Shown here: one piece after another, positions 35,515 to 46,099 of the stretch | How the letters are laid out: each line of letters starts with the position of its first letter | Position numbering within the stretch: position 1 is the first letter of the stretch | Assembly: GCA_934047225.1 (NCBI GenBank) | Contig: OW203997.1 | Coordinates: forward strand, 5,628,417 to 5,692,416 | Length of the DNA stretch: 64,000 bases | Reading direction: 5' to 3' | From: Ypsolopha sequella | Taxonomy: Eukaryota; Arthropoda; Insecta; Lepidoptera; Ypsolophidae | The notes under the pieces: generated by a model | The model's database searches: none | Told to the model about the DNA's origin: nothing | What the model saw: only the letters and a program-made list of their open reading frames with translations | Made by a program: the position numbers and the translations under genes

Positions 35515-35890
35515 TAGTAGTTTATGCTACAAGGGCGCAAAGGAATAAATTACGCGAGCGTAGCGAGTGTTTTAAACGTAACCGAGTAATTTATTGCTTT
35601 TACGCCCGTGTATCATACTACGTTTTTCAATGCGTAGTGTGAGGAAATGAAAACAAATCTAATCTTGTGAACTTTAAATTATGATTGGCTCAAAAGGATT
35701 GTATCCAGAGTCGTTAAACAGTGGAAAAACAGTATAACATCTATGGTACACAAGAAAGGCTGCAGGTTAGCCAACCATTGCAAACAAATAAAAAAAAAAT
35801 AATAATAAAGCCCTAGGGTTTAATAATCGACTTTCTGTTCGGTTTTGATGCATAAAAAGTGGGCCTTTACGAGCACATGCATTGAAATAT
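35515..35890. repeat. Palindrome-headed repeat, family P2, copy 2
   Basis: The palindrome runs about 35517-35622, with apex cgcgagcgtagcgagtgt. One arm is shortened relative to copies at 51427 and 57253. The body runs to gggcctttacgagcacatgc at about 35880. It lies about 50 bases before composite copy 2. Confidence 0.8.
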
Positions 35891-36202
35891 AATATAAGAT
35901 TTTAGGCTTGGCTTTAAAAATATTAGTTTAAAACGAAAATTATTAAGGGAATCATTGAGTTAGCGGCCGCGGCCGCGATAGGTACAGATCTTTCACAGTT
36001 ATTTTACCTCTAGGCTGATCGAAAATGTTTCTTAAGTATTGGACATAGAACAGCTGTCAGAGGTAAAATACCTGTGAACAGTCTGTACTTGAAAAAAACT
36101 ATAGCCGTCTTATTCCTGCTGCGCGGCGCACTTGCAAGCGAGTCGCCCCGCGCGCTTCCCGCAACCTTATTCTGTGAGGCGTCCGTATTCTGGTAATGTA
36201 AA

Positions 36203-37675
36203 GAGGTGCGATTGTGTAAGGTTGGTCATAGATGATAAATCTATACCATTGTCAAGGATCGTGTAGGGCAAATTCGAATTGTGTAAAACTGTCCATAAAA
36301 TGAAGACCGAAAAGTAACCGAAGGTTTAGAAATGACCGATGGTTTAAAAAATGCGAAATGAAATTGCGTTTTATTGTGTACTACCTACGTAAAATGAAAT
36401 TTGATAATTTATTTACTTTAAAATTATGTCAAACACAAAAATAATAGATCTTTTTGATTACATTTTTTAAATCCACCACAAAAATTAATTTTTATAATTT
36501 AAAACATAGAATTCAATCGAAACTTATCTCCATGCAACTCGTATAACCAAACGCAACAATTGAAGGAAAACCGAGTTTCAGCTGCTCGACCCCAGGTGGT
36601 GGCATAAGTTTACTACTACTCAACAGTATATGTAGTTGAAGAGCTTGACACGGGATTACTTTTTTTACTAGATGTGATGTCTGAAAGAGACAGCGCTATA
36701 TCTTATCGTATTATTTGTCTTCGTCCAAGTTTTGTAGTTATAATAACGCGTCATAGTTTCGAATCAATTCAAGTGTCAAGTCAACTGCAACTGCAAAATA
36801 TTTTTGAATCGGTCGGTGTTTTATTTTATAGTATGTTTCTGTATTATATTAGTATGACGAAATAGCAACCGAACCAAGATACAAAAACCGGCCAAGTGCG
36901 AGTCGGACTCGCGCACGAAGGGTTCCGTACCATTATATACAAAAACAGCGAAAAAACATATCTGTTGTATGGGAGCCCCCTTAAATATTTATTTTATTCT
37001 GTTTTTTAGTATTTGTTGTTATAGCGGCAACAGAAATACATCATCTGTGAAAATTTCAACTGTCTTACTATCACGGTTCATGAGATACAGCCTGTTGACA
37101 GACGGACAGACAGACGGACAGCGGAGTCTAAGTAATAGGGTCCCGTTGGTTACCCTTTGGGTACGGAACCCTAAAAAGTAAGAAAAAATATTTTAATCTG
37201 TGGCCGAACTGCCCTAAACCTTTTCATAATATCTTTCCTACAAAAATATAACCCCAAACTGTGTTCATATAAAAAACAATTCTTATTTCTGTGCCAAAGC
37301 CAAGGGTTTTGACTAAAAAGCTCCACAATTTTAATTAATTGAACATCATTTATTGATTTTAATGTTAGAATAAAAATTGTTTTACCTAATTTTATTCCAA
37401 AATAATCAAAATCACTTACCGTTAAACGATTGTCATAGACAACAAGTCGCCGCAATCATTTGACATTAGCGATGAACTAAAAAATCTTAAACAATTCGAA
37501 TTATCTGTCAAACTTAACAAATCATTCACTCATTGTCTAAAATAACAATACAAATCGTAAAGCATCTATGAATACCATAGACAATTCGAATTGGCCGTTT
37601 GACAAGTGAAATGATTAGTTTTAAGCTATCAAATGAATACGATTTCATGACTATTTTCTTACACAATCGCACCTC
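36203..37675. mobile_element. Nested TIR element inside composite copy 2
   Basis: The same 18-bp terminal repeats as at 22190 and 23663, with nearly identical interior and the same SINE-like insertion at 36888-37178. Confidence 0.6.
36888..37178 (+). repeat. CCGGCCAAGTGCGAG lepidopteran interspersed repeat, copy B
   Basis: Matches copy A almost exactly, in the same place within composite copy 2. Confidence 0.85.
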
Positions 37676-37884
37676 TGATTTTCATGTTTAGTTTATGAGT
37701 TTAGCGAAAGAATCATTAATTAGAGTAAAATAATAACACATGTTATATACGTAAATAAATCCAAAATTTGGGTTGATTGGTTGTTTAGTAAGACGGGCAA
37801 AGTTAGGCAGATATTTAAATTTATTTGTAGCGTATTTGGATATTTATTTGTAGCTCTTCTGGAAGGATGGGTTTTTTGTGCGAA

Positions 37885-38133
37885 ATTTTTCTGATCTGTG
37901 CAGAGGTGTATATATTGTATGTAGAGCATGTGTGTAGAGTGTAAGGCGTTCATGTAGTTAACCATAATCATGTTGCTTCTGATTATTGGTGGTATTGCAC
38001 TGAGGGCAATTTTTGGTATCAGCCCTTTCGGTGCTGCACCAATTTCCAAACATTTTCCTAAAAATTGTAAATGGGTATAATATTGGGAAAGTTTGGCTGT
38101 TATATTTTTTATTTTATTTACGATTTCCTTCAT
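37885..38133 (-). pseudogene. Penelope-like N-terminal fragment in composite copy 2
   Basis: The first 80 or so codons (MKEIVNKIKNITAKLSQYYT...) are the same as in copy 1, then the frame enters the deletion junction near 37885. Extra codons after the junction come from unrelated sequence. Confidence 0.6.
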
Positions 38134-39947
38134 TTACGTTAAAATGTAAGTAAGAAGGTTCTAATTTGATTAACTGGCACGTTGCGAGTATTTATGTTCA
38201 TCAAAATTATACTGACTTTGACAGAAGGCTGTAACAGATGATCAAGATTTTGGTATTTGTCAAAAATGCACAAAGGAGCATATAACAATAATTAAAGATG
38301 TTTTTGAAACGTGGATACGCTATATTGAGACGGCAGTAAGAAGAACACAGTGTAACCTATATAGCACAAGATTAGAGTCCATCAAACGAGCAGCAATAAT
38401 TGTGTGGGTTCTGTTCCATATGCCTGCTTCAAGCAGTCCTCATCGAGTTACGTATTGATATTGGAGACCGTCAATAGCCCTCTGAAGAATGGAGAGAAAT
38501 CCTTTGAGTCTCTGGCTGCCTTCGAATGTCTTGCGCACACAATGCACTGTATGAAATCAACTGCAGCTCTTGGGACAAATGCACGTGTGGTTGCGTCTCT
38601 GCAGTTTTTCAATTATGCACCTCGACGTGATTCTTCAATCTTTGTTGCATAAAATCTTTTTATTGTTGTTGCACTCGAAAAGAGTTATTCGTTCATAAGT
38701 TTATAATATAATCACATGTGCGAGTAATACTTTAATAAATATATAATATTGCCTCTATTGGCCTTTTATTTGTTTTTTATTTTAATTTATTTTATTTTTG
38801 ACGTAAAGATTATATTTTATGCTCTGTACCTATTTGAGACCGAGGAGTCGTCGACCTTTATTTTGGTAAACTCGCTTGGCTTTACCAGAACCGTAGTACT
38901 TTATTATTCTTTTATTACCCATTATTTACCATTTATTATTGTCTTCTACAATGTTAGTTTATTTAATAAATGATACAGCAAACTAACCTAACCTATACAT
39001 TACACTTACACTTATTGCACAAAAACAAAACAAAAGGGAATATTTACATTACTATACACCACACACCACTAGTTCACAATATTGATACAAAATCGGAATC
39101 GTCAAATGCACTACACTACCACAAAAACACCTGATATTAGCCAAAATTTTCTTTCCACTTTCTATGTGTTTTTCATTGCCCGAAATAAAGACATTTTATT
39201 TTTTTATTTTTGCGTGACGGGAGCGTGTCGTTTGACTCTAAGTGCCTGATTAAATTTAAAAGCAATAATCAAAATCGTTAGATCTTGTTTTGGTATTTTT
39301 TTTTTCAGGCGCTATTAAATATTTTCAAGCTTTTTCCTTCTAAAACAAATTGAATAAAAAAAGAATCTCATAGGAATCTTTACTTCTTTGAACCATACCT
39401 GTATATGTGATGTCTTCTGCATTTTAGCCCGTATTTGGTGAGAAACTGATGATAAACAGTTTCTTATTTTTATGACTTTGTAGTAACGCGTGAAGCTTAT
39501 TATAGCTTTAAATGATAAATTATGTAAAAACGAATTCCAAGGGGTCTTAGAATAAGAATCAACGTATGTTTATGCAGAGCTGCAATTTTCTAAAGCGACA
39601 GGATGCAGCGTCTTCGAAATTCTAAAATGTCGAATTTCACATTTTGTCCGGGATAATCGCCTTAATGAGATTCCCAATATAGCAAGCATCTACCTATAAA
39701 AAAAACAGAATCTCTGTGCAAAATGCACATCATAATTTTGAACAAAAAGTATGCAATTTTTTTTATCAAGATAATGATGTCGATTCGACGCAACACAACT
39801 TATTTGACAGAACTAACCTTATTTTGAGCGTCCTGTCTTTGTATTTTCGATACAGAACGAAAGAAACAGCACGCTTAAATTAAGTTAAGTCCTGTCAGTT
39901 ACACCGAATCGGTGTTAATGACGTCATTTTATGCATTATATTTTGAT

Positions 39948-40377
39948 TTAAGGCGCTCTTGTCCCAGAAGAGTGACTCACTGTCTTTTTCTTTACGTGTA
40001 AGGAGTAAAGAAAATAACCACACTTTTGTACTTTTTCGTTGTTTTTATCAGTTTTTAAATTGTTTAAAAATAAGGGATATGTTTATTAAAACCCACTTAC
40101 GTGGTCGACCTAGAAAATTTAAAGAGCAATATTACCAGATATGTTTCGTTAATAAAAGAGTGGAATTTTGAAAATGGCATGATTTGAAAGGTCTTATTAC
40201 ATGCTGTGTTCGTGAATTATTTCTATCAAGCAAAGTTTATCTGATCGTGTAACACATGCGTGGAAGACCTAGATAAAGGTTCGAACTATATTGCGTATTT
40301 TTTTTGAAAGTTTTAGACGATATTTGAAAGTTCTATTTGACTTTGAAATTACTGATTTTGGGATAAGAGCGCCTTAA
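39948..40377. mobile_element. TTAA MITE, diverged relative of family T1
   Basis: TTAAGGCGCTCTTGTCCCA at the left is mirrored by TGGGATAAGAGCGCCTTAA at the right. The interior block gaattatttctatcaagcaa, then gtttatctgatcgtg, corresponds to the same region of the T1 copies. Confidence 0.8.
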
Positions 40378-40656
40378 TTACAAACTTAAAAGCGTGTTTA
40401 CAGTTGCAACTGAATGCAATTCTTTATTCTTTATTGTACACACACATACAGACATGGATACATTTTAATTTGAAACAATATCTAAGAAGAGATTTCTTCC
40501 AGCAAAACGAAGAGAAAATGACAAAAAAAAAAATAAAAAAGATACTTCGAGCAATCATAAAAGTGCACAAAGAGATGGATACAAACTAAAAATAAAAATA
40601 GTAATAAAATACGTACTATAAATACACATGATAAAAATAATGTATTATACATATAC

Positions 40657-40932
40657 CTATATAAGGTCTTTCAATTTAAATGGAAAGTAATTTAGGAGGT
40701 GATTCAGTATCGTTAATACATCACATTCCACTGCAAAGCACTTTTTTGCGCGAACTTTTTTTTACTTCTCAGTACAAAGTGGTCCGATCAGCTGACTCAA
40801 TTTGTATGGACAACTGGACAAGTGAAGAAAAAGTTCGCGCAAAAAAAGTACTTTACAGTAGAATGTGATGTATTAACGATACTCAATCACCTCCTAAATG
40901 ACTTTCCATTTAAATTAAAAGACCTTATATAT
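40657..40932. mobile_element. Foldback MITE (about 110-bp arms)
   Basis: The left arm (ataaggtctttcaatttaaa, tttaggaggtgattcagtat, gcgcgaactttt) is mirrored by the right arm (aaaagttcgcgc, atactcaatcacctcctaaa, taaaagaccttat). The loop is about 50 bases. Confidence 0.88.
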
Positions 40933-40979
40933 GTATTATATATAAATACATGCATAGTGTACTATTTTTTCATAGTTTT

Positions 40980-41078
40980 GACTCCGGGCTGAGTTGCCCC
41001 CTATGAAAACTGAAAATTTTTGCAAGTGGTCAACTCAGCCCGCGGGCTGAGTTTGTTGCGGGCTGAGTTGCCCCTGAA
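40980..41078. repeat. Repeats of GGGCTGAGTTGCCCC with inverted copy
   Basis: Gggctgagttgccccctatg, caactcagcccgcgggctga and gggctgagttgcccctgaag form a set of direct and inverted copies around a perfect agcccgcgggct centre. Confidence 0.7.
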
Positions 41079-41119
41079 GTCAAATATGAATACATATAAT
41101 ATTATATTTACCTATACTG

Positions 41120-41290
41120 AAAAACCCGCCTTTTTCTAATTAATCAAAACAGAACACTTAAATTTAAAATTCACTCAATAGTTATTCAACAAAACCTTAT
41201 TACCTACTATGTATTGTGTTTGTTGCCATCTCAGTTTCCTTTGGTTTCTGTAAATTAGATTTTCAAAATTTTTTAGATTCAAAAAATTCA
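41120..41290. repeat. Fragment of the AGCGGTTTCGCAGCC MITE family
   Basis: Aaaacccgcctttttctaat and aaaattcactcaatagttat follow the family interior; both terminal repeats are missing. Confidence 0.55.
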
Positions 41291-41932
41291 ACATTGAAAG
41301 AGCTGCCATAAGCACAAATATTATATGCAGGGGTGCAAGAAAGTTATGTTATTTTTGTGCAATCAAAATGTACACAAAAATAACTACAGTTGCTCAAAAA
41401 GTGGCGTATTGCAGGGACGTATAGCGTTCGGTATGTAGGCTATTACATACTCGAGCTTTTTCTTTACCTTTTCCGAACTCGTGCGTTCTCTTTCCCAACT
41501 GTCAAAATAATGTATATTAAAAAGAAAAAACCAACCACGAAGTTTTTACAAAAAAAAATTCATAGAAGTTTTTATGATTCATGCAAATATTTCTAAAAAG
41601 AAGGTACTAATTTGTTTCAATATCAAATATTGAATGATTTGATTCTATGAGTTAGGTTAGGTTTCATTTCATTTCATCTCATTAAATTTAATTTTCATTT
41701 CATATCAATAAAAAAATTCTACTGAAGACTTGGCTGTATGGGCAAAGTTCCCTTTGCCTACTCAGAATGGGTGAAGAAAACAAAAAAAATCTCTGCGGTC
41801 TCTTAGATACCTTTGCCTGTCCAAAAATGGGACAAATTGAGGAAAAAAAAAAAAATCTCTGCTTATATTATTTTACGGTTGGCGCCATTTCCCAAAAATT
41901 TTCTTTGCGGGTTTAGTTGTTTGTTGCACAAA

Positions 41933-42082
41933 ATGAGAAATTTCGAGGATATTTTATTTGAATTAACACCACCGGAACTCAGTATAATTGCACAAAATGC
42001 TTCGGAGAACATTTTACCGGAAAAGTCAAAAAGTCGCTACATATCTACATACGAAGAATTTATTGCGTGGAGTATTAGTTAG
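41933..42082 (+). pseudogene. N-terminal fragment of a Crypton-like tyrosine recombinase ORF
   Basis: A 49-codon frame begins MRNFEDILFELTPPELS and contains NILPEKSKSRYISTYEEFIA, followed by W and a stop. The block 'LPEKSK.RY...YE.F..W' is typical of the N-terminal SAM-like domain of Crypton-type tyrosine recombinases and derived proteins in insects. The catalytic domain is not present: the frame stops at TAG and the sequence then enters a palindromic region. It appears to be the 5' end of a non-autonomous element. The family call is by recognition only. Confidence 0.5.
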
Positions 42083-42159
42083 TTGAGTTTATTGTGTTTT
42101 TATTATTTTATTAAATTGCTTCATTTTTTCGCAACTGTATTAAAAATAGTTGTTCAGTA

Positions 42160-42285
42160 CACGTGCGGAACCGTCATTGCAACTTGTTCCGACTGTCAAC
42201 CCTCACCTTCGGCTGCGCCTCGGCTCGGGTAGACATTTGTCGGAACTCTTTGCAATGACAGGCTTTCCGCACTCGTAATGAAAAA
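42160..42285. repeat. Palindrome with CCGAGGCGCAGCCGAAGG apex, family P3
   Basis: The left arm gtgcggaaccgtcattgcaa, ttccgac pairs with gtcggaa, tttgcaatgacaggctttcc, gcac. The apex is caccttcggctgcgcctcgg. It lies 80 bases after the Crypton-like frame. Confidence 0.75.
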
Positions 42286-42289
42286 TACT

Positions 42290-43120
42290 ATTCTTGTGAA
42301 ATCTAAATTATTATCAAGCAATTTCCGAAAATGTATTGCGTGCTTTTTATTTAAATTAAGGAAAACGGTATTATGATTTGTATTTTGCACCGTAACTTAA
42401 CAAATTAATTTTATAGGCGTCGATATAAAAGCCTTTCCGAACTAAATGCGAATGATTTAGGTTCGTTTTAAATAGAGGCAAACCTCACTCAATCGACTTC
42501 GATTCCAGATCGGCCATATTTGCTCAGGGCCGGGTACGGGGTACGGGGTACGGGGCCCATCACCACACTTAATTAGACCCTGGATGCCTTTGATCCTCTC
42601 TGGAACTCGTTATTTATAACCACTTTTATCTACCTACTAATATTCGCACGTATGTATTATCAATTGGGTTGAATTTCCCATATGTATACGGGGTGAATAG
42701 ATTGCTAAATTGCTAATGAACACTTCATAAGTTTTCTCAATAATCATTCAGTCCAAATCAAAGATTTCAAAAGTACAGATAAGCCCTTACCGTACTATGA
42801 CAGCACCAAAATGTTTCCACCTTTAAATGGGTGACGCTCATACGTTTGGAATCAGTGCTCATCTGAACACAGTGATAGTTGGACGCCTTAAGTGCACTTA
42901 AAATTAATCATTTTAACAACTTTAGTAGTTTGATCAGTTTGCTGACCGTAGGTAGACAGATTGCGCACTCATAAATATGCGCGCGTCGGCATTATGTTAA
43001 CGCACGCATTCTAAAACAATGTAATAAATTTTAGGTGCCAGGGCTCATCTAAACTTTTGAAATCTTTTGTGCAAATGAAAAAAAAGACAAACAATAGGAA
43101 CTTTTGAAATCTTGTGTGAG
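42290..43120. other. Gene-free stretch
   Basis: Only a triple ggtacgg repeat (about 42532-42558) stands out. No gene seen. Confidence 0.35.
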
Positions 43121-43124
43121 TTCC

Positions 43125-43300
43125 ATCCCATCAGCCTGGTTCGTCCAATGATGCGTCCATAGCTAGACATAGGCCTTTCCAAGATTTAGCCGCACTCTTG
43201 GCGGTCCTTCTGGAAGATAGGCTCATAACACACGCTGGGCAGGCGGATTTGTGAGCGTGGTGCCGAAACCCTCGCACCAATGACCCCGCTGCCCGTCATC
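43125..43300 (-). mobile_element. RTE-type LINE 3' tail
   Basis: Minus-strand counterpart of 17930-18210: catcagcctggttcgtccaa, gacataggcctttccaagat, cactcttggcggtccttctg and gagcgtggtgccgaaaccct. Confidence 0.65.
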
Positions 43301-43804
43301 AGTCTATTTTATAATATTTTACATATGAAATTGCCGAAATTTTCTTACCGATTCATGAGTTCATAATTCCTGTAATTCAATAGCTGTTTCAATTAAGTAT
43401 TTGTTTTTTGTTTGAAAGTTGATTTCAAGGTTTTACATCTACATATTAAACGTTGTTTTTATTTTCAGTTTGATTATAAAATTTAAATCTTCAATTACAG
43501 TTCGTCTTAAATGCTATCAATTTCCATGATAAGATTCGTAATAATTTTTTACAGCTGACACTTTTCAAAAATTAAATTAATGTTGTTAGCTTAATGTTCT
43601 CTCATTCATACACAAAAGAAGTTACATAATTTGGATTTGTCATTCCTAAAAAAAAATGCAAAAATGTTAGTACTGAAAATTGAATTTCCTTCTAATTCTC
43701 TATAGAAAACGGCAATTTCATATGTAAAGACCTAATATAAGGACTGGCAATATACTGCCAATAATCGAGTTTGGTACCCTAAAGTACAGAATATCCACAT
43801 TTTG

Positions 43805-43925
43805 TAAATTCTTAATAGTTATTAGGGTTTCGTACCCAAAAGGCAAAACAGATATCTAGCTGTATGTCTGTCCGTCCGTATATCACACGGGTCTCTAGCT
43901 CGTAGACGGATATTTTGTTTAGAAT
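43805..43925 (-). repeat. Fragment of the CCGGCCAAGTGCGAG repeat family
   Basis: Agggtttcgtacccaaaagg followed by tctgtccgtccgta is the 3' part of the family on the minus strand. The rest is missing. Confidence 0.6.
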
Positions 43926-44359
43926 GTTGACCCAAAACCGAATATTGAATTAAAAATTCAATTAAATGATTTCGCATACATGAAAAAGGAGCCGAAAAAA
44001 AATTCCTTTCAAACCCTGCTTGTAAACTCCAACAATAACCCATTTCATTTAAAATTTCGCGAAAATGCGAATTTTTTTTCTACAATATTATTAGTAATAG
44101 ACTTTTTTATAAGCTCCAAGAATTTTACGCCAGAATTCCTTTTCGTCTCAGCATTTCCGAGTTTTCAACTGAAATAACAGCCGCGGGGCGGAAATCGACT
44201 ATTTTCGACTAAAAGTCTCTTTCACGAATGTTGTTGTGGTTCTAAGAAATGTACACAGACTCGCTTTTAGTCTATTTTCGGCGCATCCTGAATGAACTTT
44301 CCTGGAAAAACACTCAAGGGCCGCCTCCCATTTTTGCCTCTTTTAAAACCCATTTTACG

Positions 44360-44724
44360 CCAGGGCCACAGCTTCAGGCTTCTGGCGGCGCTTCTTGCTG
44401 CGCTTCCAGGCGGTTTTTGCGACGGGCTTTGACCTGCCCCAACACCCGTCGGTGCCTTCCACCGCATCAGATGTATAGTGCGCTCGCTCGCTCAAAGCGC
44501 TCGACACTAGGTTCGTCCTGTGCGCTCGATCATTGTTTCAACCGCCCGCCTCCCCGCACACCGCCGTCGCGAGAGCGCAAGTCACTTGAAGCCGGACAAG
44601 ACGCGCGAGCCGCGACCCATGGCCGGCTCTATACAACTTCATACATTTGTTCTCTCCGCAGGCGCCCGTCGCAAGAAGAACCGCTTGGCGTGCCTCTCGA
44701 AGCCTGAAACTGTGGCCGAGGGGT
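44360..44724. repeat. GC-rich inverted pair of exon-like sequences
   Basis: The left arm (44363-44428) contains ggccacagcttcaggcttct and ttgcgacgggctt. The right arm (44660-44724) is its imperfect reverse complement (gcccgtcgcaagaagaaccg, aagcctgaaactgtggcc). The right arm also sits behind a good acceptor, ttctctccgcag at 44662, and before gggGTTAGT, a possible donor. In one frame it reads ARRKKNRLACLSKPETVAEG. No protein family was recognised. The region is GC-rich and otherwise repeat-free. Confidence 0.45.
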
Positions 44725-44729
44725 TAGTA

Positions 44730-46095
44730 AATATATGTCACATTTCACTCTTTAATCTTAATATTTCCGCTGTTCGATACGCGATTACGTGCATTTCCCT
44801 ACATTCAATTAAACCACAAATAGGCCTAAACTGTCATGTAAATACATTCACGTCATGTGTAAATATCATTGTATTTGAATTTTATTAGGTTTTGGACAAA
44901 AAGCGACTTACACCAAAATAAAAGTGATACAAAATTAGATATAAAACGACCGTCATATTAAAAACCCCATCCTTCTCATTCCAAAATAATAAATAAAAAC
45001 ACTTCGAAATCGCAAGATTTCTTAATGGCCCGTGTCCACTGAGTAGGATAGACAAGTGTAAAATGAAAGCGTTGGAGCATGACCGATTTCTCCGGATACG
45101 AATAACAGAAAGGAAATCCTCCGAAGATACATGTAGGCAGGTACTTCCTCGAGTTTATTTTGTGTCCATATAAACAAGATTCTCTATACAAGCATAGATA
45201 AATAAATTTATCTATGATACAAGTGAGATCATCAAAAGAAGAAAGGAAAGATATAAAATAAGTTTGCGCTGGAAAAGTTTGCAAGCGTGGTTTAAATAAA
45301 CTTTTAAGGGGAACGAAAATACAAACAGAAATAAAATGTCAGCTTTCGGATGATTTTGTTGCAATAATTAGGTTACATATAGCCATAAAAAAAATACATG
45401 TTTTTGGTTGAACTTTAAGGTATTCATTTTCCACAAACCACGTTAATCGATTCATATTTGTACTGTCAATGAATTTTTTTGTAACCCTCTATTGCACACT
45501 TCTTATCAATTTTGTTTCAGGTATCGCTTTCGCGATTTTGTTGGTTTTTTTTTAATAAAATTAGTGTGAATGATATCTATTCATTTTCCAAATACCACGT
45601 TATTCGGGTCAAAAAAAGCACCCCCTTTTTCCAAAAATACGTAAATCCACTGATGCAGTCAGCGGCAGCAAGATATTGTCAGTCTACGCCTAGCGTTGGC
45701 GCCCGTAAGACGTGGAACCTGTGCCCTTTTTTGCAAGCTATAAATATCTCCCAAAACTACTTCAAAACACATTGAAATTAATTTTATAAAGTAATATTTC
45801 GAGGAGCATCATATTCCTGCCGTTAAAAACTCAACAAAATATGCGTATGAGTGATTTAGCTACATCGTGCCATAGTCATAACAACAAAACTGAATGAATT
45901 GGGAATGAATTCATACTTTTATGCGGGAAAATAATATATGTTACTCTAAAAGAATAATTTTGTGATCGTTATTGAAACCCAAATTAATTTACTTATACTT
46001 ACTGACATCTGTAACAAAGGTCAATGACCTTTTCGTGAAATTACCCTCTAGTATTGGCTCACCATTTCAGGTCCAATAAGTGAAGTTTTTTGCAA
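44730..46095. other. Gene-free stretch
   Basis: No recognisable gene or repeat; frames of up to about 100 codons (44976-45284 minus, 45512-45775 plus) have random AT-rich composition. Confidence 0.35.
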
Positions 46096-46099
46096 ATTA

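Larger units (their letters stand above)
35943..39665. mobile_element. Large TTAA-flanked composite element, copy 2 (3.7 kb)
   Basis: It matches copy 1 with only scattered single-base differences by eye, from TTAAGGGAATCATTGAG to GATAATCGCCTTAA. It lacks about 1.65 kb corresponding to 23860-25510 of copy 1; the break falls within gggttttttgtgcgaa | atttttctgatctgtgcag. It also has a small insertion near 37820-37855 (repeated tatttgtag) and one near 39050. The same nested repeats are present, so they predate the duplication. Confidence 0.75.

Noticed and set aside
44249..44888. Overlapping plus-strand ORFs of 122-152 codons in the GC-rich patch
   Set aside because: They cross both arms and the loop of the inverted pair in unrelated frames; only the short spliced-looking segment is worth keeping.
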